In this document: positions 15,875 through 24,678 of the stretch, one piece after another
Layout: each line of letters begins with the position of its first letter
How positions within the stretch are numbered: position 1 is the stretch's first letter
NCBI GenBank assembly: GCA_964651495.1
Contig: CAZYWP010000002.1
Coordinates: forward strand, 13,991-77,990
Direction of reading: 5' to 3'
Length of the DNA stretch: 64,000 bases
Source of the DNA: CAZNVB01 sp964651495
GTDB lineage: Bacteria; Acidobacteriota; Aminicenantia; Aminicenantales; UBA8522
Program-made: the position numbers and the translations under genes
Notes under the pieces: model-generated
The model's database searches: none
Told to the model about the DNA's origin: nothing
The model's input: the letters and a program-made list of their open reading frames with translations, nothing else

Positions 15875-16855
15875 GTGGAAAAAATTCGTCAGATCAAAAC
15901 CGAAGAAGATGTGCTCCATCTGCTCCAGGTCGCGCTCGAGCACGAATGGGCCGTGAGCTTCGAATACACGATCCACGCCTATTCCATGCCGAAGGGGAAA
16001 TTCTTTTATGATGACCCGATCATGAAGTTGCGCACCGACGCGCGCGCTCAAACCATCCAGATCGGGATCGATGAAATGTATCACTCCCTCCAGCTCGGCG
16101 TCATCATCAATCAGATGGGCGGCAACCCGTCGTTCAAGACCGACGAAGTCATCCGCTATCCCAGGGTCCTTGACAACCTCAAGCGGGACAAGATGACCGA
16201 GGACCTCGTGACCAGCCTATATCAATCGGCCGAATGGCCGGAGGGCGCCTTTCCCAAAATCCAGAATATGATTCTTAACATCTCCTATGATGAGGTCCGC
16301 CATTCCCGGCAGTTCCAGGCCATGATCGAGACCCTGGAAAAATCGGGCGCCGCCGACGTGCTCTGTTTCAAGGAGAGCCCCGCCGCCGCGGCCCTGCCTG
16401 AAGTCCGGCTGCTCCACGAGATCACACGGCTGGAGAACGAGCTGATGCATCGTTACCTTAGCTATGTGCTTCTCTTCAGCGGACACCAGGACCTCAGCCA
16501 GCGTCTGTTCAAGAACTCCATCAATCATATGAGGCACTGGGATAAAAACTCCGGCATTCTGGTCCGGCTGGGCAGCGTTATTCAGATCGAAAACGCCTCG
16601 GTCGAGCCGGACGGGGCGGAGACCAGCCGCAGCCCGATGCCGGCCCTGTATTCCGGAGAGGACCGCCTCTCGGCCCTGCAGGCCCTGATCCCGGCGGAAG
16701 AGAGCCTGGTCGCCAAGTACGATAAGCTCATCCCCCTCGTCCCCGCCGGCGAAATCCGCGACCAGCTCAGCCTGCAGCTCGGGTTCAAGCGAGAGCATCT
16801 CTTCACCCAGGAGTGGCTCCTGACGAACGCTCGCCGGATCAAGGGGCTCGAGTAA
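15875..16855 (+). CDS. Tandem ferritin-like domain protein (putative diiron protein)
   Basis: A 326-residue cytoplasmic, all-helical protein. The first half has a four-helix diiron pattern: LEHEWAVSFEYT (Glu22-Glu30), DEMYH (Glu67, His70) and DEVRH (Glu140, His143). The second half repeats it less perfectly: RLENELMHRY (187-194), NHMRHWDKN (217-225), EES (275-277) and KREH (305-308). It resembles ferritin-like / rubrerythrin relatives, but the double arrangement is unusual. The GTG start has an ideal AAGGAGG. A flavin-reductase-like gene starts 4 bp after its stop, so a flavin- or oxygen-dependent role is plausible. Substrate unknown. Confidence 0.75.
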   Translation: MEKIRQIKTEEDVLHLLQVALEHEWAVSFEYTIHAYSMPKGKFFYDDPIMKLRTDARAQTIQIGIDEMYHSLQLGVIINQMGGNPSFKTDEVIRYPRVLDNLKRDKMTEDLVTSLYQSAEWPEGAFPKIQNMILNISYDEVRHSRQFQAMIETLEKSGAADVLCFKESPAAAALPEVRLLHEITRLENELMHRYLSYVLLFSGHQDLSQRLFKNSINHMRHWDKNSGILVRLGSVIQIENASVEPDGAETSRSPMPALYSGEDRLSALQALIPAEESLVAKYDKLIPLVPAGEIRDQLSLQLGFKREHLFTQEWLLTNARRIKGLE

Positions 16856-16859
16856 GAAT

Positions 16860-17420
16860 ATGAAATCCGTCAAAACCCGGTTCAAGAACTTCCAGTATTT
16901 TTATCCCTACACCGTGGCTCTGGTCGGCGCCCGGGTAGAGAAACAGGTCAATTTCATGAGCTGCGCCTGGCACACAGCCTTGTCCTTCGATCCGCCGCTG
17001 TTCGGCATCCTTATCGCCAGGAAGCGTTTTACCCACGGGATCATCTCCGCGGCGCGGGAGTTCACCGTCAATTTCATCGGCTACGAGAAAATCAAGCTCT
17101 CCGCCCAGATGGGCCGTCGGTCCGGCCAGGATATCAACAAGATCGCCGAATTCGGAGTCCGGCTCATCCCTCCGAGAATCATTCGTTCGCCTCTTCTCGA
17201 GGACGCCTATGTCGCCTTCGAATGCCGGCTGGCCGAAATCCGCCCCTACGGAGATCACGACCTTTTTGTCGGAGAAGTGCTGGCTATCCACGAAGACCCA
17301 CACACCTTCAGCGCCGAGGGCCTCCTCAATCCGGTCAAGGTGCGCCCTCTCCTCTATCTGGGAAGCGATTTTTATGTCACCATCGACCCGGACACGCTGA
17401 AGCACGTTGTTCCCGATTGA
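16860..17420 (+). CDS. Flavin reductase-like FMN-binding protein (flavoredoxin type)
   Basis: A 186-residue protein of the flavin-reductase-like split-barrel family. The FMN-binding segments FYPYTVALVGA, NFMSCAWHTALSFDPPLFGILIA, and FTVNFIGYEKIKLSAQMGRRSG are in the expected order. NAD(P)H-dependent reduction of FMN, or electron transfer as in flavoredoxin, is the family role. It lies 4 bp downstream of the tandem ferritin-like protein and shares its promoter, so it probably supplies reduced flavin or electrons to that protein. The following 156 bp before the ABC gene contain no gene. Confidence 0.85.
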   Translation: MKSVKTRFKNFQYFYPYTVALVGARVEKQVNFMSCAWHTALSFDPPLFGILIARKRFTHGIISAAREFTVNFIGYEKIKLSAQMGRRSGQDINKIAEFGVRLIPPRIIRSPLLEDAYVAFECRLAEIRPYGDHDLFVGEVLAIHEDPHTFSAEGLLNPVKVRPLLYLGSDFYVTIDPDTLKHVVPD

Positions 17421-17576
17421 CGGGCGGGATATCTTCCCCGGGACTCGCCACAGGGAGCCGTTTCTCGGAGAGGCCGGGCCCAGACCGGAGGGCGCGACCA
17501 CTTCAAGATCTTCGAGAGGAATGTCAATTCGGCCTTTCTTTTTGCCCATCGTTTCAATATAATAGGCGGGAGTTCG

Positions 17577-18494
17577 ATGTCCACGGTCCTCGCAATCGAC
17601 AACCTTCACAAATCCTTCAAGGTGGGTTTCATTCCCCAGCGGCGCGAGATCCTCAGGGGGATCTCCCTGGCTGTCGCGGGAGGAGATATATTCGGCTATC
17701 TCGGGCCGAACGGAGCCGGGAAGACGACGACCTTGAAATGCGTGCTCGGTCTCATCTTCCCGGACCACGGCAGAATCGAGCTCTTCGGCCATCCACACCT
17801 TTCCCCTACGGCCAAGGAGCGGGTCGGCTACCTTCCGGAAAACCCTTATTTTTATGATTATCTTACGGCCTCCGAGTTCCTGGATTTCTACGGCCAGCTA
17901 TTCGCCCTGAAGGGCCGGGCCAAGGAGGACAAGATCGATTATCTTCTCCACCTGGTCGGCCTGGAGCGGGCGCGGAACCTGCAACTCCGCAAGTTCTCCC
18001 GTGGCATGCTGCAGAGGATCGGCCTGGCCCAGGCGTTGATCAACGACCCCGACCTCTTATTCCTCGACGAACCGCTGGGCGGCCTCGATCCCCTGGGAAG
18101 AAAGGAGATCCGCGATGTCATCGTCCGGCTCAAGCAGGAGGGAAAGACCGTCTTCCTCTGCTCCCACATCCTCCAGGACATCGAGATGATCTGCGACCGT
18201 GTGGCCATCATCGTCGGCGGCCGGGTCATCAGCCAGGGCGCCCTGCCGGAGCTGATCTCGGAAAAGATCCTGTTCGCCGAGGTCACGCTCTCCGGCCTGG
18301 CTCCCGGCGACGTCGAGGGACTGGGCGAGGTGGTCTCAACCCGGGGGGATAAAATCCTGCTTAAGATCTTCCAGGAGGAAAATATCGACGGCCTGGTCGC
18401 CTGCGTCCAGGAGAAGAAAGGCCGGATTCACTCCCTCGTCCCCCGGACGGAAACGCTCGAGGATATCTTCGTGGAGATGGTCAAACAGGGATGA
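17577..18494 (+). CDS. ABC transporter ATP-binding protein (ABC-2 exporter type)
   Basis: A 305-residue ATPase with Walker A GPNGAGKTT (43-51), the signature region LRKFSRGMLQRIGLAQAL, Walker B LLFLDEPLGGLDP and an H-loop in FLCSHILQD. The C-terminal ~80 residues are the variable domain found in CcmA/NatA/Nod-type exporters. The start has GGGAG upstream. Its stop overlaps the start of the next gene (ATGA at 18491-18494), which encodes the membrane partner. Exported substrate unknown; the neighbouring TPR and prepilin peptidase genes suggest envelope assembly. Confidence 0.9.
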   Translation: MSTVLAIDNLHKSFKVGFIPQRREILRGISLAVAGGDIFGYLGPNGAGKTTTLKCVLGLIFPDHGRIELFGHPHLSPTAKERVGYLPENPYFYDYLTASEFLDFYGQLFALKGRAKEDKIDYLLHLVGLERARNLQLRKFSRGMLQRIGLAQALINDPDLLFLDEPLGGLDPLGRKEIRDVIVRLKQEGKTVFLCSHILQDIEMICDRVAIIVGGRVISQGALPELISEKILFAEVTLSGLAPGDVEGLGEVVSTRGDKILLKIFQEENIDGLVACVQEKKGRIHSLVPRTETLEDIFVEMVKQG

Positions 18495-19255
18495 AAATTA
18501 AAACCATCGCTCTCAACACCCTCAAAGAGGCCATCCGCGACCGCGTTCTCTACCTTCTCTTCTTTTTCGCCGCCGTCTCGCTCGTCTCGTCCCGGCTGCT
18601 CGCCCTGCTCACCGTGGGCGACCGGGTCAAGATCATCAAGGACGTCGGGCTGGCCTCGATCTCGATATTCGGCATGCTCATGGCCATCCTGATTGGCACG
18701 GGCCTGGTCTACAAAGAGATCGATAAGAAGACGATCTTCACCCTCCTTTCCAAGCCTATCCAGCGATGGCAATTCCTGGTGGGGAAATTCTTCGGCCTGG
18801 TCCTGACTTTATTTATCCTGACCGCCCTGATGAGCCTGATCTTCCTCGTCATCCTCTTCCTCCATACCTTCCACGTCGAAGGCCGGCTTCTTCTGGCCAT
18901 CCTCTTCATCTTCATCGAGCTCGTCCTGATCACGGCGGTGGCCATCCTGTTCTCCTGCTTCTCGACGCCGATCCTGAGCTCGATCTTTGCGCTGTCGTTT
19001 TATGTCATCGGGCACTTTTCCTGGGGACTCGAACCCCTCATCCGCCGGGCCCCGCCGGGGGCGGCCAGGACAGCGCTCCAGGTCCTCTACACTCTTCTGC
19101 CCGACCTAGAGAATTTTAACTTCAAGACCGAGGTGGTCCACGGTCTCACCGTCGCGCCCAAATATTACCTGTTCTCCGCCCTTTACGGGCTCGCCTATAC
19201 TCTTTTTGTGCTGGTGCTGGCCGTCCTCGTCTTTAAAAAGCGGGATTTCGTCTGA
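18491..19255 (+). CDS. ABC-2 type transporter permease
   Basis: A 254-residue integral membrane protein with about six hydrophobic helices and the ABC-2 pattern: an N-terminal NTLKEAIRDR segment, LVYKEIDKKTIFTLLSKPI between helices (a common ABC-2 permease motif), and a final helix ending in KKRDF. It pairs with the upstream ATPase, with which it overlaps by 4 bases. Together they form an export or membrane-remodelling ABC system. It has a larger periplasmic loop between helices 5 and 6 (~185-225). Confidence 0.88.
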   Translation: MKIKTIALNTLKEAIRDRVLYLLFFFAAVSLVSSRLLALLTVGDRVKIIKDVGLASISIFGMLMAILIGTGLVYKEIDKKTIFTLLSKPIQRWQFLVGKFFGLVLTLFILTALMSLIFLVILFLHTFHVEGRLLLAILFIFIELVLITAVAILFSCFSTPILSSIFALSFYVIGHFSWGLEPLIRRAPPGAARTALQVLYTLLPDLENFNFKTEVVHGLTVAPKYYLFSALYGLAYTLFVLVLAVLVFKKRDFV

Positions 19256-19260
19256 GTCTG

Positions 19261-20130
19261 ATGAACATCGTGCGGCGCCGGAACAGAGGATTCGCCACCT
19301 TAACATTAGTCCTTTTCCTTTTTATGTCCTGCGCCGGGTTCGCCGGGCTCAAGCTGGCGATCGAGAAGATCCCGCGGAAAAAAATCCCGGGGGCCTCCGT
19401 AATCTACATCCCATCAGGCAAATACCTGAAGTACGCCACCCTCGGATACTCTTCTATCGTCGCCGACTTGATCTACATCTGGGCCATCCAGTATTACAGC
19501 ACTTACACCATCGTCGACCGGTTCCAGAACCTGATGCACATTTTCTCGGTCATCGCCGAGCTCGACCCGCGTTACACGGACCCTTATGAAATCGGCGCCC
19601 TCATCGCCGCCCACGAGGCTAAAGACCTTGCCCTCGCCTATCAGATCCTGGACCTCGGGCTGGCCAAGAACCCGGACCAATGGCTCTTTCCCTTTCAGGC
19701 GGGGCATTACGCCCAGCTGGCCAAGGACTTTGAAACGGCCAGAAAATACTTCGAAAAGACGATGAAAATCCCGGGAGCCCCGGATTTCGTCAAACGGCTT
19801 TACGCCGCAGCCTCTTATAAGATCATGGACTACAAGACGGCCTGGGAGACCTGGCTCGAGGTCTATAACACGGCTCCGGATGCGCGGACCAAGAAGATCG
19901 CCTCTAACCATCTGTACCGGGTTAAAGCCACCACAGACATCGACCTCATCAAGGAGGCCATAGAGAAATTCAGGGGACGGTTCAACCGCCCGCCCGGGGC
20001 TCTTGCCGAGCTCGTCGAAAGGCGGCTCATGGCCTCTTTGCCCCAGGACATGGACGGCAAAGACTACGTCTACGATCCCAAGACAGGAGCGGTCGAAGCG
20101 CCGACCATCTGGTGGAAAAGGTCATCGTAA
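19261..20130 (+). CDS. Membrane-anchored TPR-like protein
   Basis: A 289-residue protein with one N-terminal transmembrane anchor (TLTLVLFLFMSCAGFAGLKLAI) and a periplasmic helical-repeat region of about 180 residues (DPYEIGALIAAHEAKDLALAYQILDLGL, AQLAKDFETARKYFEKTM) with TPR-like spacing. The C-terminus (FNRPPGALAELV, MDGKDYVYDPKTGAV) resembles the ending of proteins tied to type II/IV pilus assembly. It begins 6 bp after the ABC permease and overlaps the prepilin peptidase gene by 19 bases. A scaffold role is inferred. Confidence 0.7.
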   Translation: MNIVRRRNRGFATLTLVLFLFMSCAGFAGLKLAIEKIPRKKIPGASVIYIPSGKYLKYATLGYSSIVADLIYIWAIQYYSTYTIVDRFQNLMHIFSVIAELDPRYTDPYEIGALIAAHEAKDLALAYQILDLGLAKNPDQWLFPFQAGHYAQLAKDFETARKYFEKTMKIPGAPDFVKRLYAAASYKIMDYKTAWETWLEVYNTAPDARTKKIASNHLYRVKATTDIDLIKEAIEKFRGRFNRPPGALAELVERRLMASLPQDMDGKDYVYDPKTGAVEAPTIWWKRSS

Positions 20131-20876
20131 TTCTGTTCGGGCTGGCCTGGGGGAGCTTCCTCAACGTAGTCATCTACCGCCTTCCGGCAGGGATCAGCCT
20201 GATGCGGCCGGCCTCCTCCTGTCCGCGCTGCAAAACAAGGATTAAGCCCTACGATAACATCCCGGTCCTCTCCTACCTTATGTTGCGGGGCCGCTGCCGC
20301 TCCTGCAGCGCGGGCATCCCTCTCACCTATCCAGTCGTCGAGATCTTGACGGCACTGTGCTTTCTTCTGCTTTTCGCAGAATTCTCGTTCAGCGTTCATT
20401 TCTTCGCCTCGTGCCTGTTCACGAGCGCCCTGATCGCGCTGGGGATGATCGATTTTTTTCACCAGATCCTCCCCGACGAAATCACGCTGCCGGGCCTAGC
20501 GCTGGCCCTGATTTATTCGCTTTTCCGCCCGGACCTCAGCCTGAGACGGGCCCTTGTCGGCGCGGTGGCCGGAGCCGGGTTCCTGCTCATCATCTACGGC
20601 CTCTATTTTCTGCTGCGGAAAAAGGAAGGTCTAGGATTGGGCGACATGACCATGATGCTCATGGTCGGGGCCTACCTGGGCTGGTACAAGGCCTTCCTCA
20701 CCCTGATCCTGGCCTCCTTCGCGGGAGCCCTGGTGGGGGCTTTTCTTCTCTTCGTCCGGAAGAAAGGCCTTCAGTACGCCCTGCCCTTCGGGACATTCCT
20801 GGCCCCGGCCGCTTTTTTTTCTCTGCTCTGGGGCGAGCGGATCGTCCAGGCTTATCTCGGCCTTTATCAGAGATGA
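20112..20876 (+). CDS. pilD: Prepilin leader peptidase / N-methyltransferase
   Basis: A 254-residue polytopic aspartic protease of the GspO/PilD type (A24A). The cytoplasmic zinc loop has four cysteines (37, 40, 62, 65; CPRC and CRSC). The catalytic aspartates are Asp114 in MIDFFHQILPD and Asp178 in GLGD. It cleaves and N-methylates prepilins or pseudopilins. It starts with GTG inside the preceding gene (19-base overlap), so it is translationally coupled. Prepilin genes are not in this window, so its substrates lie elsewhere. Confidence 0.93.
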   Translation: MEKVIVILFGLAWGSFLNVVIYRLPAGISLMRPASSCPRCKTRIKPYDNIPVLSYLMLRGRCRSCSAGIPLTYPVVEILTALCFLLLFAEFSFSVHFFASCLFTSALIALGMIDFFHQILPDEITLPGLALALIYSLFRPDLSLRRALVGAVAGAGFLLIIYGLYFLLRKKEGLGLGDMTMMLMVGAYLGWYKAFLTLILASFAGALVGAFLLFVRKKGLQYALPFGTFLAPAAFFSLLWGERIVQAYLGLYQR

Positions 20877-20904
20877 CAACAGGGAAGGTCCGGGACCATC
20901 CCAA

Positions 20905-20933
20905 TTGAATTTCGCCTCTTAGTGTGATATTTC
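20905..20933 (+). promoter_or_regulatory. Possible promoter of the glycosyltransferase-asnB pair
   Basis: TTGAAT (20905-20910), 17-base spacer, TATTTC (20928-20933). RNA would start near 20940, 14 bases before the ATG. The -10 is weak, and readthrough from upstream is also possible. Confidence 0.35.
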
Positions 20934-20953
20934 ACTTAGGACAGGTTGAGTCG

Positions 20954-22774
20954 ATGCCGGAGGAAAAACCCGAGAGCCGAAGGCCGGTCTTCATCGCCAT
21001 ACTCCTAATTTTTTTCTTTGCCCTGGGGTTTTCTCTGTCCATCAACCTTCCCGTTATCCACGACAATTTCCTCTTCGCCGACCAGGCGGTTTATTACGCC
21101 CTGACCCAGAGCATCGCCCACGACGGCGACCTCGAGTACACCAAAAAAGACCTGATCCGTTATTATCATGATTTTGCTGCAGGCCCGCAGGGCATTTTTC
21201 TGAAAAAGGTCAAGACCGGAAAAATTTACTACGCCAAATCCTGGGCCTACCCGCTGTTCGCCGCCCCCTTCGTCCGGGTCTTCGGCGCCAACGGCTTCTT
21301 CGTTTTCCACTCTTTTCTTCTGCTCCTCATCCTCCTGATGGGACGGTCCTATCTTGCTTCTGCCAACGGCCCCATCCGGTCCCTGTTCTACGTTTTCTCT
21401 TTTCTTTTTGCCTCGGTGGCGGCGGTTTATTTCCTCTGGATATCGCCGGATTTTTTCAACTTCTGCCTGGTCTTCGCCGTTCTTTTCCTCTGGGTATATA
21501 AGATCAGGCGCGGGGAGCGGGCGGCGGGCGATCCCGCCGGCTGCCCCGGCCCGCCGTCGTTCCTCGGCTCTCCCCGGACAGACTACCTGGCCGCGTTCCT
21601 CGCCGGCATCGCCGTTTTCTCCAAGCCGCCGAACATCGTCCTGATGGGACCGCTCGTCTTTTATGCCCTGTTCCAGAAAAAAATCGGGAAGGCGCTGCTC
21701 CTGAGCTCGATCTTCCTTCTGACCCTGATTCTTCTTTTCGGGACAAACTATCTTCTCACCTCGGAATGGAACTACCAGGGGGGCGAGCGCAAGTCCTTTA
21801 TCGGCGCGTTCCCGCTGGAAAAGGACAGCGCCACCTTCGATTCCCTCGGGGACGTCATGACTTCGGAAAACTATTTCCAGCGCTTCCTCCTGCCACCCAA
21901 GTTCATCCTCTACAATATTTATTACTATTTCTTCGGCCGGTTCACCGGCATCGCCTGGTATTTTTTCCCCGCCCTCCTGGCCCTAGGCCTGTTTTTCACG
22001 ACTCGGCGACGTTTCCCCGACTGGCTTGTCCTGGCCGCCCTGGCGGCCGGGATTCTCATCTACATCGTCCTCATGCCCGACAACTACGGCGGGGGCGGGG
22101 GCACCCTGGCCAACCGGTATTTCCTCAACATCTATCCCTTCTTCTTTTTCCTGCCGGGAGTGAAAAAGGCCTGGCGGCAGATCGTCCTCATCTGGATGAT
22201 GGCGGCGTTGTTCATCTCCCCCATCCTGGTCAGCCCTTTCCGCTCATCGGCCCAGCCCGCCACTCATGCCAAGCGCTTCCCCTTCAAAGCCCTGCCGGTG
22301 GAGATGACCCAGGTCAACAACTTCCCCACCAACACCAACCCGGAGGCATTCCGCGTGCATATCTGGCCGGAAAAGCCCCAGCCGCAGCGGGAGTTCATTC
22401 ATTTCCTGGATGACAACTTCTACAAAAAGCTCGAGCCGACCGGCATTTGGACCAGGGGGGACAAAACGTGCGAGCTGATCCTAAAAACGTATTATCCCCT
22501 GCGCGAGATCGGAGTCCGCCTGCTGAACAATCCCCGCGCCAACAACAGGATCAGCGTCAGGGTCGAGGGGAAAACCCGCAAAATTGTCCTGCAGCCGAGA
22601 CAACGGGGAACCCTGCGTTTTTCCGTCGGAAACGGGTTCCGGGTCGAAAGCCGGTACCACTACCGCATCAAAATCAGGGCTGAGAAAGGCTCCATCCCCT
22701 ATTATGAAGATCCCTCCAGCCTGGAGAGAAGATATCTCGGCGTCTTCTTCGAGCTGGAGCTCGTCCCGAAATAA
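20954..22774 (+). CDS. Polytopic membrane protein, glycosyltransferase-39-like
   Basis: A 606-residue protein with about ten to eleven hydrophobic helices in the first 440 residues and a soluble C-terminal domain of ~150 residues rich in beta-strand. The first periplasmic loop holds DNFLFADQAVYYALTQSIAHDGDLEYT, where acidic residues after helix 1 match the layout of lipid-linked GT-C glycosyltransferases. I see no exact family signature, so glycosyltransfer is inferred from topology. The ATG at 20954 is chosen over a GTG at 20924 that precedes the predicted RNA start. asnB starts 2 bp after its stop, suggesting a joint role in surface glycan or amide modification. Confidence 0.6.
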   Translation: MPEEKPESRRPVFIAILLIFFFALGFSLSINLPVIHDNFLFADQAVYYALTQSIAHDGDLEYTKKDLIRYYHDFAAGPQGIFLKKVKTGKIYYAKSWAYPLFAAPFVRVFGANGFFVFHSFLLLLILLMGRSYLASANGPIRSLFYVFSFLFASVAAVYFLWISPDFFNFCLVFAVLFLWVYKIRRGERAAGDPAGCPGPPSFLGSPRTDYLAAFLAGIAVFSKPPNIVLMGPLVFYALFQKKIGKALLLSSIFLLTLILLFGTNYLLTSEWNYQGGERKSFIGAFPLEKDSATFDSLGDVMTSENYFQRFLLPPKFILYNIYYYFFGRFTGIAWYFFPALLALGLFFTTRRRFPDWLVLAALAAGILIYIVLMPDNYGGGGGTLANRYFLNIYPFFFFLPGVKKAWRQIVLIWMMAALFISPILVSPFRSSAQPATHAKRFPFKALPVEMTQVNNFPTNTNPEAFRVHIWPEKPQPQREFIHFLDDNFYKKLEPTGIWTRGDKTCELILKTYYPLREIGVRLLNNPRANNRISVRVEGKTRKIVLQPRQRGTLRFSVGNGFRVESRYHYRIKIRAEKGSIPYYEDPSSLERRYLGVFFELELVPK

Positions 22775-22776
22775 GA

Positions 22777-24678
22777 ATGTGCGGCATCTGCGGTGTGGCC
22801 AGACCGTCTTCGGCTGAAACCGAACCGATCACCTCTTCCCTCCTCACGGCCATGTGCCGGACCATCATCCACCGCGGCCCGGACGACGAAGGCATATACC
22901 TGGGCGGAGAGGCCGGCCTGGGCGCGCGGCGTCTCAGCATCATCGACCTGGCTGGCGGCCACCAGCCTCTCTCCAACGAAGACGGCAGCATCTGGGTCGC
23001 CCACAACGGCGAAATCTATAATTTTCCGGAGCTGCGGGAAGAACTCGCGGCCAAAGGCCACCGGTTCAAGACCAGGAGCGACACAGAGACGATCGTCCAC
23101 AGCTATGAGGAATGGGGGGAGGAATTCGTCCATAGGCTGCGGGGAATGTTCGCCTTCGCCGTCTGGGAGGAAAAAGAAAGGCGGCTCCTGCTGGTGCGTG
23201 ACCGGCTCGGGGTCAAGCCTCTCTACTACACCCTTCTCGATGATCGGACCCTCGTTTTTGGCTCGGAGCTGAAGGCCATCCTCGTCCACCCGCGAGTCCG
23301 ACGCGTCCTCGACCCCAGGGCGCTGGACTTTTTCCTGACCCTGGAATACATCCCGGCTCCGCTCAGCATTTTTAAGAATATCCATAAACTCCCGGCCGGA
23401 AGCATGCTGGTCTATAAAGAAGGCCGAGTGGAGGTCAAAAAGTACTGGGATGTAGAGCCCGCCGCCGAAAAAGCCGAACCGCGGAAGGAGGACCTGCCAT
23501 CCATCATGGACCGGCTGTATTCCCTGCTCAAGGAATCGGTTAAGCTGAGGCTGGTCAGCGATGTTCCCCTCGGCGCCTTCCTCAGCGGCGGGATCGATTC
23601 CTCCACCATCGTCGGGCTGATGCGGGAGCTCGGGGCGTCCCCGCTGAAGACATTCTCCATCGGGTTCGAGGAAGATTCCTACAACGAGCTCTCCTACGCC
23701 CGCCGCGTCGCCGATCGATTCGCCACCGAGCACGAGGAGTTTGTCATCCAACCCCGGGTCCTGGAGCTCACCGAAAAGCTTATCCGCCATCTCGACGAAC
23801 CCTTCGGCGACTTCTCCATCTTCCCCACCTATTTGGTCTCGCAGCTGGCCCGCTCCCGAGTTAAGGTTATCCTTTCGGGAGACGGAGGGGATGAGGTCTT
23901 CGGAGGCTATGAACATTATCAAGCCCAGAAGATCGCTGCCCGCTGGCCCGTCCGGACGCTCGGACGGCCCCTCGCGGCGCTGCTCAACCGGTTTCCGCCC
24001 TCGAGGAAGAAAAAGGGCTCCTGGAACAAGCTGCAGCGCTTTCTCCAGGGACTGGAGTCCCGGCCGGAAAACCGCCACCTCCGCTGGATGATCTTCTTAT
24101 CCCGGCAGGATAAGGGCCGACTCTACTCCCCCGACCTCGAGCGGCAGCTGGGAGGAATCGACGAAATCTTCGCCACACCGCCGTTCCGGGAAATCTTTGC
24201 CCGGCTTCCGGCCTTCGACCCGGTGACGGGCGAGCTCTACCTCGACCTCAAAACTTACCTGGCCGACGACATCATGGTCAAGGTGGACCGGATGAGCATG
24301 GCCCCCTCCCTGGAGGCCCGGGAGCCGCTCCTCGACCACAAGCTCATCGAGTTCGTTTTCTCCCTGCCGGGGTCACTGAAGTTGCGGGGCCTGCAGACGA
24401 AATGGATTTTCAAGAAGACCATGGAACGGCTCCTGCCGCGGGAGTCCCTCTACCGCCCCAAGGAAGGCTTCAGCATCCCGATCAAGCACTGGCTGCGCCG
24501 GGAGCTGCGGGACCTGCTGCTCGACACCCTGAGCGAGCGGAGGATCAAGGAGGCGGGGCTGTTCGATTTCGTCTCGATCCGGCGGATGATCGACGCCCAC
24601 CTCGACGGCCGGAAGAACTTCAGCCATCAGCTCTGGGCTCTGCTCGTGTTCGAGATCTGGAAAGAGAATTACCTCTGA
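22777..24678 (+). CDS. asnB: Asparagine synthetase, glutamine-hydrolysing
   Basis: A 633-residue class II amidotransferase. Met is followed by Cys2, the glutaminase nucleophile (MCGICGV). The glutaminase domain has HRGPDDEG near 34-41 and HNGEIYN near 76. The synthetase half has the ATP pyrophosphatase motif LSGGIDSST (about 268-276) and DGGDEVFGGYEHY. This family makes asparagine, but copies next to glycosyltransferases often amidate surface sugars or peptides, so the in vivo acceptor is uncertain. Its end overlaps the convergent tilS gene by 59 bases. Confidence 0.9.
   Translation: MCGICGVARPSSAETEPITSSLLTAMCRTIIHRGPDDEGIYLGGEAGLGARRLSIIDLAGGHQPLSNEDGSIWVAHNGEIYNFPELREELAAKGHRFKTRSDTETIVHSYEEWGEEFVHRLRGMFAFAVWEEKERRLLLVRDRLGVKPLYYTLLDDRTLVFGSELKAILVHPRVRRVLDPRALDFFLTLEYIPAPLSIFKNIHKLPAGSMLVYKEGRVEVKKYWDVEPAAEKAEPRKEDLPSIMDRLYSLLKESVKLRLVSDVPLGAFLSGGIDSSTIVGLMRELGASPLKTFSIGFEEDSYNELSYARRVADRFATEHEEFVIQPRVLELTEKLIRHLDEPFGDFSIFPTYLVSQLARSRVKVILSGDGGDEVFGGYEHYQAQKIAARWPVRTLGRPLAALLNRFPPSRKKKGSWNKLQRFLQGLESRPENRHLRWMIFLSRQDKGRLYSPDLERQLGGIDEIFATPPFREIFARLPAFDPVTGELYLDLKTYLADDIMVKVDRMSMAPSLEAREPLLDHKLIEFVFSLPGSLKLRGLQTKWIFKKTMERLLPRESLYRPKEGFSIPIKHWLRRELRDLLLDTLSERRIKEAGLFDFVSIRRMIDAHLDGRKNFSHQLWALLVFEIWKENYL

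Noticed and set aside
17558..17563. TATAAT just upstream of the ABC ATPase gene
   Set aside because: No matching -35 box, and RNA from it would start inside the gene's own ribosome site (GGGAG).
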